Assembly: GCF_902806685.2 (NCBI RefSeq)
Contig: NC_048556.1
Coordinates: 5,518,001 to 5,582,000 of the forward strand
DNA length: 64,000 bases
From: Maniola hyperantus
Taxonomy: Eukaryota; Arthropoda; Insecta; Lepidoptera; Nymphalidae
Reading direction: 5' to 3'
The notes beneath the pieces were generated by a model. It was not told where the DNA came from. It saw nothing but the letters and a program-made list of their open reading frames with translations, and searched no databases. Both the position numbers and the translations under genes were made by a program. Each line of letters begins with the position of its first letter. The first letter of the stretch is position 1. Shown here piece by piece: positions 55,255 to 64,000 of the stretch.

Positions 55255-56061
55255 ATGTCTGTATCACGGCCGCGCATCACGCTGAAACTACTGAATGGAT
55301 TCCAATGAAACTTGGTACAATTTGAGGTCATACTATGAGGAAGAATATAGGATACTTTTTATCCCAAAATTCAGCATGGTTCCCGTAGGAGAGGGGATGA
55401 AAGTTAAAATGTATACTGAGTTGTAATTCATTAACGCGTAGTCCGATTTCATTCATTCTTTTTTTGTTAGAAAGGGGATATTTTAAAGATTGTTCCGTAA
55501 ATATTTCAAGGTCATCGGTTTTTAACCGACTGTCAAAAAGGAGGTGGTTCTTTTTTCTACATCGATTTTTTCGAGGTTTCTGGACCGATTTGCAAAATTT
55601 TTTTTTAAATCAACAAAAAAGTTTTCGTGGTGGTCACATAAAAAATTCTGGATTCAACTCCTTAGTCCTGATGCTGCAGGGTTACTGCCCGCCTGAGTTA
55701 TCAAGATTCAGGAAGTGTTCATAGTGAATTCATATTGTAGGTACCAAGCAACGACTTTATTCTCAGACTTCAAGTCCCAACTCCTCAACCCTGATAATGT
55801 AGGGTACAGCACTCCTAAACTATAATGTTTCAGTAACTGCGGATGATGCAAAATTAATTTAGGTACCAAGCATAGGCTACATCATTGAACTTCGGATCCT
55901 AACTCCTCAATCCTGATGCTGCAAAGTACTAAAGTCCTAAATCGTGGGGATTTTAGAATTTCTGATAGTGAATTGATATTTTAAGTATCAAGGAACGGCT
56001 TCACGATGACACTCCCAGTCCGAAATACTCCACCCGAGCGAAGCCGGGGCGGGTCAGCTAG
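55061..56061 (+). mobile_element. Helitron-like element, family D, full length (copy 2)
   Basis: A|TCAATATACTTATAATAAAA to gggtcagCTAG|T. It differs from 27885-28876 by a few substitutions and by (CTGT)n length (55176-55262 here). The target T is at once the first base of the family B element at 56062, so D inserted exactly at B's 5' junction. The 86-codon plus frame and the polyglutamine-like minus frame are repeat artefacts. Confidence 0.85.
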
Positions 56062-56084
56062 TCTAAATATATAAAAGGAAAAGG

Positions 56085-56115
<31 letters not shown>

Positions 56116-56240
56116 TCTATCAACGCACAGCTCAAACTACTGGACGGATCGGGCTGAAATTTGGCATGCAGATAGCTATTATGACGTAGGCATGCGCTAA
56201 GAAAGGATTTTTGAAAATTCAACCCCTAAGGGGGTAACCA
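56062..56240 (+). mobile_element. Helitron-like element, family B, 3'-truncated
   Basis: TCTAAATATATAAAAGGAAA, (GACT)n at 56086-56116, ctggacggatcgggctgaaa, acgtaggcatgcgctaagaa, aacccctaagggggt; the 3' hairpin and CTAG are missing. Confidence 0.7.
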
Positions 56241-57711
56241 ATTTGCTTCAAAAACATGTCAGCAATGATAAGTCCAGCGTAGGTAGGTACTTGTATTAAT
56301 AGAGGTTAATGTGCAATACGTATGCATTTGTAGGTACATTATGGTGCCTTTAAAAGATTGTTATAAATAATGCTTGTAAAATGCTTCTTATTTAATGACT
56401 ATAAATAGCTACAGGACAAAAACATTTAAATACGTAAACACGTAACACCCAAATTGAAACACACTAAAAGGGAAATAAGTCACAGACACAAAGAAAAACT
56501 GACACGGGAAAGTAAGTAATAAAATAACCATTTCGTCATTCTAAAAGTGCATTTAAAACTGTCAAATATAATATGGTTGGCTGCCTAACGGCTCGTAAAA
56601 TGTAGCGAAATTACAGTTAATGACGATGAAAGTGAGATTCGAAAATACCCAAATTGGTCGCAACGTCCATAATGGCAACACAGACTAAATTGAAAAGATA
56701 GATGGAGCCTTGCAAACATGTTTACAGTCATTGGCTTCATACTTCATAGCTTGTTGTGTGTTTAACACGCCCATAGCGTTGTATTGTATCATGTAGACGA
56801 CGTTCTAGTGGTAAAAAGGCAGCCTTACAATAAGAATAAAATAAAATCTGTTATTAGAGGTGTACTTTTTTTCAATGTCACATATTTTTATGTGTCAATA
56901 ATTTTATTACAAACTACTAAATAATAATAAATATTACATGAGCATTAAAACTTTAAACTGAAACGGCTAAAATCTAATTTCAGATGTCACAGGTTGGTAC
57001 CTACCTATCTTATCTACCTAATGTTTTTTGTTTCTCTGAACATATTAATATAGGTATCAATAAATATAATAAAAGATAGGACTAAGCATCCCCTCACAGA
57101 TTAATGGATGTTCAAGCAATTCCATCAGGGAGTTGCTCCTCTTCAGTGAAAACCGCAATCTAATGCGTAGTAATTAAATAAGCTTTTTAAAAACTATCCT
57201 GTTGATACCATACCAAATGCCTTGCTATAAAACCTCGTATTATGACGATAGTTAAGCGTGACACCTCTTTATGAAAAACAAGCCTAATGCCGTTAATTAA
57301 TATTTTTCGGCTTCACCTGACCCATTTCAATTACTGGCAGCCATCTATGACATTATAACTTTAGTCTGAGGTGGCAATTGACGTGCTCTATTGTGATGCA
57401 TTTTAACATGCCATAAACTCGTTTTTTACAAAAGACTACATAAACGGTAAAATAATAAGCGGTGTGGTGACCCACTATCCAAAAAATTACTGCCACTTCA
57501 AAAAGAGTTTTTGTGTCAGATCTAATTATCTGCCTACTTATCATTTTATGGCCATACCTCCGTGACTTGCAAGTGAAAATAAAAGCCGTGCAAAAGAAAT
57601 CTTTCTAATGCAAGTGATTCATAAAAATAGGTACCTACCTGGTTAAGTAAAATGATAAAAAGTTTCAGTAGCCGGCAAGAAATATTGTACCTTTAAAAAG
57701 AGATAGCGGTT
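56241..57711. other. No gene seen, 1.5 kb
   Basis: AT-rich, unique-looking. The minus frame at 57353-57544 has no recognisable content. Confidence 0.35.
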
Positions 57712-57718
57712 TTGTCTC

Positions 57719-57953
57719 ACGTGACTTAAGATTTTTTACACCTTTATTAGCTGTTATCTCACAAAGCCACCACGATTCAAACTTCATAGTCGCTGATCTA
57801 ACTTTTATAAAATAACGAAGGTCTGGCACGCTCTGGCTCTCTCTATTAATATTAAGTATTTTGACATTGATTTCATGGTATCGTACCGGAAGGCTAAGTT
57901 GTGATTGGAGTCGTTTACCAAAATAACAAAGGTCTGGCGCGCGCTGGCTCTTA
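57719..57953. mobile_element. MITE family J, right-arm copies (two partial)
   Basis: 57719-57848 (cgtgacttaagattttttac, tgttatctcacaaagccacc, ttataaaataacgaaggtct, ggcacgctctggctct) is the right arm of the 63504-63974 hairpin. 57920-57953 (aaataacaaaggtctggcgc, gcgctggctct) is a second end. Confidence 0.6.
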
Positions 57954-58299
57954 ATCCATAAATATTAAGATAGTTAAACATGAATTAATTTTTAGAAATT
58001 AATCATCAAACGTTAACAGGTTTTAGTTCTTATTTCGAGGTTTACATTTCCTATGGAAAGTCGTGTTTTTATTATTCCGTAAGATAACGAGTAACGACAG
58101 CGTTTCCGTCGCCCACATTTCTTGGACATTATCTAATTTAAATCTGTGATCGTAAAAAATATTATTTAGAGTAAGTAAAGCATTTAATAGAGCGATGGAT
58201 ATACGTGGATGTACGTGATGGATGTACTTCACGCGAATTCTAAGCACTTCGGAGAAGTCGCAAATGCTTTGCTCTTGAGGGCTTTGAACATTTCCAAAA
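57954..58299. other. No feature seen
   Basis: AT-rich interval. Confidence 0.3.
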
Positions 58300-58452
58300 T
58301 GAACTAGAGTGAGAGAATTCTCGGTTTTATCCTGAATCGACGGTATCAGATATGTCATATGTATGAGGTTATGGTAACGCAAAATCACAGAAAATTGACG
58401 CATCCAATGGCGTTGAAGCCTTGAAGTTTTGTTAGAAGTTCCCTAACTGTCG
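58300..58452. repeat. Family I repeat, internally deleted
   Basis: tgaactagagtgagagaatt, ttttatcctgaatcgacggt, ttgttagaagttccctaact. The 126-codon minus frame (58023-58403) overlaps it and is not called. Confidence 0.65.
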
Positions 58453-58734
58453 TTTCTAATCTGGCATTGATTTTGTAAAGCAGGTAGCTGCAATATGATG
58501 TGCACTTGCCCTAATATTTGTAAATAAATAATTATTGTAAAATATGAAAGTAAAGGTAACACCGAGAGCCAAACAAAGCCGGCGAACGATAGCAGCCGCG
58601 ACCGCACTTTCTCTCCCCTCTTCATTAATCAAAGTAAATCCATCTAAATGAGAATAAACTTTATTTGTAATAAACGGATTACTCCGCTGATCTGATGAGG
58701 TTGATCAAAACAGTCATGGTGGGACGTTGAATAA

Positions 58735-59034
58735 ATGACTAGTAACGTCCGCATAGAGTATAAAAGAATAGAGGAATTATTTTTATTGAGAACAGATTTT
58801 ACGCTTGATGCCATCGATAATAATTATTGCTTCTACGTGACATTGGCGAAGTGCATTGTGCTCGGTGTGGCACTACTGAAAGCCACAAAGCAAAATAAGA
58901 TATATATTATATATGCGATAATAATTATTGCATCAATTTGCGTTTCAAATATCAAGAACATCGCCAGTCTTATTTGCAACGTACCTAATGACAAACTTTT
59001 AGTTAATTTTAATTTTTTTTATTGTTCTGCATAA
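58735..59034 (+). CDS. Unrecognised 99-codon ORF with two hydrophobic segments
   Basis: ATG frame starting MTSNVRIEYKRIEELFLLRT, with hydrophobic stretches at about residues 36-50 and 56-72 and a Cys-ending tail. Codons such as GTG, CTC, GCC, AAG and TGC are commoner than expected for the flank. ATTAAA occurs ~50 bases after the stop. No splice sites or family recognised. Plausible as a small membrane protein, but chance is not excluded. Confidence 0.25.
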   Translation: MTSNVRIEYKRIEELFLLRTDFTLDAIDNNYCFYVTLAKCIVLGVALLKATKQNKIYIIYAIIIIASICVSNIKNIASLICNVPNDKLLVNFNFFYCSA

Positions 59035-59500
59035 TTTTTACGTAATTATTATATTCTAAATTTTTTGAAAGCCATTAAATATTAACTGAATTTCATGTTT
59101 TTCCTGTGTAGCCTTCAAGTGAAAAGTTAAATAAAACCGATAGGAAGTGTAGACATGCATGTGGAGCGAGCTCACAAGTGGTACTTGACCACAAAGACGC
59201 GGCTAAACAAAGGCTGTGTGACCCATTTAATTCAAATGAGGCTCTGCAGTCTCCATACAAGATGAACGAACACTAGAATAACCGAGTACGGCGTAATAAT
59301 GACGTATAATTTTTAATTACGAGTGTATTATGACTTGTGCTCTATTTGGAATAACATTAATAGCGATGGTTTGACCGAAGTTTGCAACTAAATAGTATAA
59401 TATATACAATACCTTAATATATATTTGCAACTGTGATTTTTGCATGCTAGGTTGAACTTTTTAACGTTTGTCTTGTGATGCCCGGTAAATGCATATAGTG
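59035..59500. other. No gene seen
   Basis: Mixed composition; nothing recognised. Confidence 0.3.
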
Positions 59501-59568
59501 AATAGTCCGCGACAGGTTAAGATAGCAATCGGAGTATGAGACGGGGGGACGTCCTGCAAATCTGCACA
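59501..59568. mobile_element. GC-rich foldback MITE, copy 8 (left half only)
   Basis: aatagtccgcgacaggttaa then gatagcaatcggagtatgag, acggggggacgtcctgcaaa; stops before the core. Confidence 0.65.
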
Positions 59569-59625
59569 TATATAATCCATAGAGATTCATTAAACCAATA
59601 CCTATAAATATTATTTATTGTATAA

Positions 59626-59725
59626 AAGGAAAAACGGACTGAATGGCATGTCAACACACAACTCAAGCCAGCCAAGCCATCTAGGTCTTACCTACAGAAT
59701 TTTTAAAAATACAACCATTGGATTG
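59626..59725 (+). repeat. Helitron-like family B, degraded fragment
   Basis: tataaaaggaaaaacggact then gaatggcatgtcaacacaca, ctcaagcca; weakly matches the 5' third of family B. Confidence 0.35.
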
Positions 59726-60100
59726 AATTAGGGTGTGTCAGACAGGAGGTAGGTATCCGGTTTCATAATTTAAAACAAAACAAAAATTAGGTACATCTCC
59801 AGTAGGTCGACTTAAATACACAATATAAAGTTTCAAAGGTCCCTATCTACTCTAGGCGTTCGGAATATCATTATGAAGAAGATATACCCGTGCGAACATG
59901 TTCGTCTGTCAATCACAGCTTACCAAACTATAGCAGATGGATGGATCGATGGCCAGTCATTTGTCATTCGTAAGAGGAACAAAATATTATGGTTGGCTAA
60001 TCGAAATCGAATTGATTTTTTATTAAAAGTGAAATAATTTCATTTATAATGCAAATAAAACATACTTATATGTTACTTACTAAATATTTAATTGATATTT

Positions 60101-60195
60101 GACCAGAAAATAAAATAAGCGTAGGTAGATACATAGAAAAGCAATGTAGTAATGATATTCTATGTATCTACCTGTGCTTATTTTATTTTCTGGTC
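60101..60195. repeat. Inverted repeat, 38 bp arms (2 mismatches), 19-base loop
   Basis: Left arm 60101-60138, right arm 60158-60195; the arms differ at two adjacent bases (gt versus ac). No element end motif. Confidence 0.85.
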
Positions 60196-60225
60196 TATTT
60201 CCTCGAATCTATATATCTACATAGG

Positions 60226-60373
60226 TCTATAAAAGGAAAAGCTGACTGACTGACTGACTGATCTATCAACGCAGAGCCAAACTACTGAACGGATCAGGCT
60301 GAAATTTGGCATGCTATTATGACTTAGACATCCGTTAAGAAGGGATTTTTGAAAATCAGCCCCTAAGGCTCCC
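60226..60373 (+). mobile_element. Helitron-like family B, 3'-truncated
   Basis: TCTATAAAAGGAAAAGCTGA, (CTGA)n at 60240-60261, actgaacggatcaggctgaa, gacttagacatccgttaaga. Confidence 0.6.
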
Positions 60374-60464
60374 ATACACGTGTAGAAATAAAAGTTATTT
60401 TTTACTTTGTAGTGGTTTTGGAATTTGGTGTTTTAAATAAAAAAAAATGAGTTATAATAGGTAC

Positions 60465-60632
60465 TTATAACGGCGAAGAAAAAATCGTAACGAAATCTGC
60501 ATGCCTGAGCCTTCTCCATATTCTCAAATGTCTGTGAAGTCTGCTATTCCGTATTTAGCCAGCGTGATAGACTATAGCCTTAAGCCTTTCTCATTTTGAG
60601 AGGATATAATTGGTTGTGAATATTGATGGTGA
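60465..60632 (+). mobile_element. SINE (Metulj-like) body without tRNA head
   Basis: aacggcgaagaaaaaatcgt, aacgaaatctgcatgcctga, tctgctattccgtatttagc, cagcgtgatagactatagcc, ending ttgatggtgatg. 5'-truncated and diverged. Confidence 0.65.
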
Positions 60633-61171
60633 TGCAATCTTGGTTTAAAGCAATAACGGCTCTAACAAAATTTTTATCTACTGTCAGATTTTTTTAATAA
60701 AATATACGTCTTCCATAGCGTTTGAGACGCTCTAATATCTTTAGTATTAAGATACAACTTTATTCGATCGTATAAGGTACCAAAATTGTAGTTACAAAGT
60801 AATAATAAATTAAGTTATATTGGAAATGCTTATCTCTAAACAGAGATTTCTTCCACTCAGCTGTTGTAAAGAAGCAAGTAGGTGAGTAGGTACTAGGACC
60901 TAGGTACAAGCCAATGGGTTCCGATAACCGATTGATTAACATTTAACATGATTCACAATAGCACCGAACATTCTCACTTTGTAATGAATTGTGTACGGTA
61001 ATTTAATATATTACGCTTCTTGTTGATAAATTAGCATAAATAATGATTGGAGAGTTGCGTTCCCGTGTAAATTTGACCTAGTTGAATGTGAATTGTTATT
61101 TGTACCTCTAATTTTAATTTTTACATCAGCAAGAATTATTTAATGATATTTTTTGTAATAATATCACGGAG
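60633..61171. other. No gene seen
   Basis: AT-rich interval; nothing recognised. Confidence 0.3.
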
Positions 61172-61622
61172 GATGATTTATGCCAACACGTGGCGGGCGC
61201 GGGCCGTGGTGCCAAGCACGAGGCGCGGACGAAGTTCAAAACATCACGAACGAAGCAGTTCATGCTTCAACGTGTGGCGTCCGTGTACGAATACGGCACG
61301 TTGCAGCATAAACCAGTGTTTCCCAAACATGGTTCTGCCATGGCCCGGTAATTTTCACACTGCTTCTTCGTGACCCACTTAAACACACTTTTAAACAATT
61401 AGGTAAAATACCCCTTACGAATATTTACGACGTGTCGATAGAAATGTAGGTAATATTTTTAAAACAAGGCAGGTATGTGGCGACCCGGTATTTTGATTTG
61501 ATGGCCCAGTACTGGGTCGCGACCCAGCAAGTGGGGAACGCTGACGTAATGTTCGTGATGTTTTAAATCCGTGCCTCGTACGTGACACGGCCCGTAGACG
61601 CCACGTGTTGGCATAAGTCATC
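61172..61622. mobile_element. 450 bp element with long TIRs and hAT-like inner ends
   Basis: The left arm (gatgatttatgccaacacgt, ggc.., gggccgtg, caaaacatcacgaac) is repeated inverted at the right (gttcgtgatgttttaaatcc, cacggcccgtagacgccacg, tgttggcataagtcat). Nested inside, cagtgtttcccaaac at 61313 and gtggggaacgctg at 61532-61544 look like hAT-type CAGTGTTCCC ends. Frames on both strands are symmetric artefacts. Confidence 0.6.
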
Positions 61623-61740
61623 TCTTAAGTTGGCTTTTGCGTCAGTGACATGTTTTAAATATTTAATTTTATTTTATTTAGGTAAGCAAGCGTTTGTTGT
61701 TTTCTCGGAACCTTTTTAACAAATTAATCATTAGGTAACA

Positions 61741-61864
61741 GTAGTACGTGACACACAGCTCCCGCGCTAACCCGGTGCGGGCGAGCCTGCGGTGACCTAC
61801 GGGTGTGCGGGGCGGTATCCAGTCTCATACCCCGATTGCCATCTCGACCTGTCGTGTACTATAG
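61741..61864. mobile_element. GC-rich foldback MITE, copy 9 (left arm deleted)
   Basis: gtagtacgtgac jumps directly to the core cccgcgctaacccggtgcgg, then an intact right arm ccgattgccatctcgacctg, tcgtgtactatag. Confidence 0.75.
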
Positions 61865-61871
61865 TTACATT

Positions 61872-62165
61872 CAGTTAACTCGTCCACATGGACTTGGGTT
61901 TTTACAAATGACGAGGGAAGTCTTTGTTTTTGTCTAACATATAGACCACCGTTTGGCTGCAATCAGACCTGTTGGCAAGTGATGATGGAGCGCGCTTGCC
62001 TAGAAGATGCCCTATTCACTCTTGACTTGAAGGTACTTATATTAAAACTGGAAGGGGAAAACTGATGCTGGAAGGGCGTTTTATATCCTAGCGGATAACA
62101 GATACAAAGTAGCCTACTGCTATGTCCGTCTTCGAGATTACAAGCTATCTTGTACGCCCGTATGT
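61872..62165 (-). mobile_element. Helitron-like family A remnant split by a family G insertion
   Basis: 61872-61938 (taactcgtccacatggactt, gggtttttacaaatgacgag) and 62100-62165 (acaaagtagcctactgctat, gtccgtcttcgagattacaa) are the two parts of family A, in order, separated by the 61940-62035 repeat. Confidence 0.5.
61940..62035. repeat. Family G repeat, best copy
   Basis: atatagaccaccgtttggct, gcaatcagacctgttggcaa, gtgatgatggagcgcgcttg, cctagaagatgccctattca, ctcttgacttgaaggta. The ends are not inverted; class unknown, perhaps a LINE internal 3' segment. Confidence 0.6.
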
Positions 62166-62422
62166 AATCATACGGGTATACAACCCTAACAAAACAGCAT
62201 AGGCATATGAGACGGAGAGTTAATAATTATCAAGCTGGAAGTAGGTATTATTTAACGCATTGGATTTAATTATTTAATGCTCGTAATAAAACAGATGGGA
62301 TGTGGTTAGCATTATCCGGCTCGCTTTCCATTAGGGCTGTAATTAATGGTGGCTCGGAAACTGCACAACGACGCAGTTTTTAAATTTTCAACTAGGTACA
62401 CAACTACACACAAGGATTTACG
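62166..62422. other. No feature seen
   Basis: Mixed composition; nothing recognised. Confidence 0.3.
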
Positions 62423-62914
62423 TCATTTTTTAGGGTTCCGTACCACAAAAGGAAAAACGGAACCCTTATAGGATCACTTTGTTGTCTGTCTGTCTATCTG
62501 CCTATCTATCTGTCTGTCTGTCTGTCTGTCTATCTGCCTATCTGTCTGTCTGTCGGTCTGTCAAGAAACCTACAGGGTACTTCCCGTTGACCTAGAATCA
62601 TGAAATTTGGTAGGTAGGTGGGTCATATACCTAGCTGGTATTAGAGGAAAAATCTGAAAACCGCGAATTTGTGGTTATTTCACAAAAAAATAAATAAATT
62701 GTGGTTATAAACTAATAATTATTATTTTCGATTTGCGAAGTAAAATAACTATATCAAGTGGGGTATCATATGAAAGGTTTTCACTTGTGCATTCTAAAAC
62801 AGATTTTTATTTATTTTTATGCATCATAGTTTTTGAATTATCGTGCAAAATGTCGAAAAAATATGACTGTACTACGGAACCCTCGTTGCGCGAGCCTGAC
62901 TCCCACTTAGCTGG
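62423..62914 (+). mobile_element. Family C repeat, uninterrupted copy
   Basis: TCATTTTTTAGGGTTCCGTA, a compound (CTGT)n/(CTAT)n tract (62484-62562), ccgcgaatttgtggttattt, aagtggggtatcatatgaaa, and 3' gcgcgagcctgactcccact, tagCTGG|T. It serves as the empty-site comparison for the solo LTR at 16974. Confidence 0.7.
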
Positions 62915-62937
62915 TTTTTTTATTTTTTATTAATTTA

Positions 62938-62995
62938 TTCAGACACAAGTTAGCTCTTGAGTGCAATCTCACCTGGTGGTAAGATTTTAACAGTT
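62938..62995 (-). repeat. LINE 3' UTR fragment
   Basis: ttattcagacacaagttagc then tcttgagtgcaatctcacct, ggtggtaag is the inverse of the end of 39528-39762, including the A-rich tail (T-run at its left). Confidence 0.55.
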
Positions 62996-63028
62996 TGCAC
63001 TCGCTTCAGTGGAAACGCATCGTTCATC

Positions 63029-63232
63029 ATCTCATCATCGTCAACCCATCTCTGGCTCACTACCGAGTACGGGTCTCCTCTGAGAATGAGAAGGGTTTTG
63101 CCACAGTCTATCATGCTGCCGCAAGTGCGGATTGGTAGACTTCACATACCATTGAGAACATTGTGGAGGCATGAAGGTTTCCTCGCGATGTTTTCTTTCA
63201 CCGTTATAGCAAGTGATATTTAATTGCTTAAA
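63029..63232 (-). mobile_element. SINE (Metulj-like) body without tRNA head
   Basis: catcatcgtcaacccatctc, tggctcactaccgagtacgg, gattggtagacttcacatac, ttcctcgcgatgttttcttt, tatagcaagtgatatttaat on the plus strand, i.e. inverted. It stops before the tRNA-like part. Confidence 0.7.
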
Positions 63233-63503
63233 TTACACTATAAATATCAATTTTAAATTAGAGAGTACTTATTAGCCCTGCAAAAAAAATAGATAGCTAC
63301 TTTGATTTATTATCTTTGTTATTAGTTACCTTTTAAGTAATTTCATATTCAATTTGAAATAGTAATTTACTTTCTCTTTTTGGTTTATAGACATCTGATA
63401 GGTAAAGAAGTAAAAGTAAAAAAGTAAAATGCCAAATAATTATACTTACCCACATTACAGTCTACCAAATCAAAACCAAATCCATGCTTTAATATTACGG
63501 TCT
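63233..63503. other. No feature seen
   Basis: AT-rich interval. Confidence 0.3.
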
Positions 63504-63974
63504 AAGAGCCAGAGCGTGCCAAACCTTCGGTATTTTATAAAAGCTGAAAGTTTCTCTGCGTATTGTCCCCAACACTGGGAGGGACATTTGTTTGTTTGGA
63601 TCATGGTGACTTTGCGAGATAACAGGTAATAAAGGTGTAAAAAATCTTACGTCAAAGTGTAAAATCTAATTTTATATATTTTCTGCAGAATAGTACCTAT
63701 TAGAAATCACGTCATTGCCAGACACTGAGCATCATGGCAACGCCCTGCCAGACACCCTTAAAGTTTAAAAGTTTATGGGTGTCAGGGTGTTGCCACGACA
63801 CTAAGTTTTCTAATTTATACTTTGACGTAAGATTTTTTACAGCTGTATTACCTGTTATCTCCTAAAGCCAGCATGATCCAAACAAACGTTCTTCCCAGTG
63901 TTGGAGATAATACGCAGATAAACTTTCAGCTTTTATAAAATAACGAAGGTCTGGCACGCGCTGGCTCTCTCTCT
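63504..63974. mobile_element. Long hairpin element, family J (full length)
   Basis: The left arm starts agagccagagcgtgccaaac, with ttataaaagctgaaagtttc, tgcgtattgtccccaacact, and caggtaataaaggtgtaaaa then aatcttacgtcaaag. The right arm repeats all of this inverted, ending ggtctggcacgcgctggctc. The arms meet around aaagtttaaaagttt (63760). Essentially the whole 470 bp is one inverted repeat. No coding capacity. Confidence 0.8.
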
Positions 63975-64000
63975 ATTATACCTAAATGCGAAAGTAGCTA

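Noticed and set aside
55140..55331. Minus frame encoding a TDRQ tetrapeptide repeat
   Set aside because: Translation of the (CTGT)n microsatellite inside family D.
58023..58403. 126-codon minus frame, the longest in the window
   Set aside because: Overlaps a family I repeat and AT-rich flank; no motif, and the overlapping copies elsewhere are not open.
1..64000. CRISPR arrays, operons, integrons, phage or other prokaryotic systems
   Set aside because: Repeat content, tRNA-derived SINEs, LINE remnants and a splice donor show eukaryotic (insect) DNA; the direct repeats present are microsatellites or transposons.

Overview
The window looks like lepidopteran (butterfly or moth) nuclear DNA. It is AT-rich and intron- or intergenic-like, and it is packed with short interspersed elements typical of that order: tRNA-headed SINEs of the Metulj type, Helitron-like elements ending in CTAG, LINE 3' tails, GC-rich foldback MITEs and TIR MITEs. 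The assignment rests on recognising these repeat types. I cannot name the species.

The only part of a host gene I support with confidence is on the minus strand near 34.6 kb. It is a first coding exon (34566-34627) starting with ATG, encoding MATYAQFKHVELYKIGHGKN, and ending at a consensus donor (AG|GTGAGT on the minus strand). A CpG-rich promoter-like segment lies immediately upstream (about 34628-34840), with two arthropod initiator matches and an NRF-1/Ewg-type palindrome. The gene would run leftwards; I could not find its second exon, so much of 1-34565 may be its first intron. I did not recognise the protein. Six short reading frames (24503-24709, 26041-26241, 40318-40506, 47355-47617, 49658-49966, 58735-59034) have somewhat coding-like codon use and are listed at low confidence.

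Layout: 1-10 kb holds a 1.48 kb TIR element with internal motif arrays (402-1881), a perfect 84 bp palindrome (3101-3184), LINE remnants and a 2.75 kb element with ~40 bp TIRs (4642-7390). 7.4-11 kb is a cluster of Helitron-like elements, foldbacks and MITEs, including a Helitron-like copy split by a LINE tail. 16-23 kb has SINEs and a solo LTR (16974-17561) nested inside another repeat. 26.5-29 kb has two GC-rich MITEs and a 1 kb Helitron-like element whose near twin lies at 55 kb. 33-43 kb has the gene start, a diverged duplication around 36.3/37.2 kb, and LINE tails. 43-64 kb has LINE coding remnants (43.5, 51.9, 53.1 kb), more foldbacks, MITEs, SINEs and a 470 bp hairpin element at the right end.

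The most general pattern is that several element families unrelated over their length (A, B, D, E and N below) share the same end architecture: A|TC at the 5' end, and a small hairpin then CTAG|T at the 3' end. Most also carry a tetranucleotide microsatellite near the 5' end. That is the hallmark of Helitrons, so one rolling-circle machinery probably spread most of the repeats here. No autonomous element, CRISPR array, rRNA or intact tRNA gene was seen.
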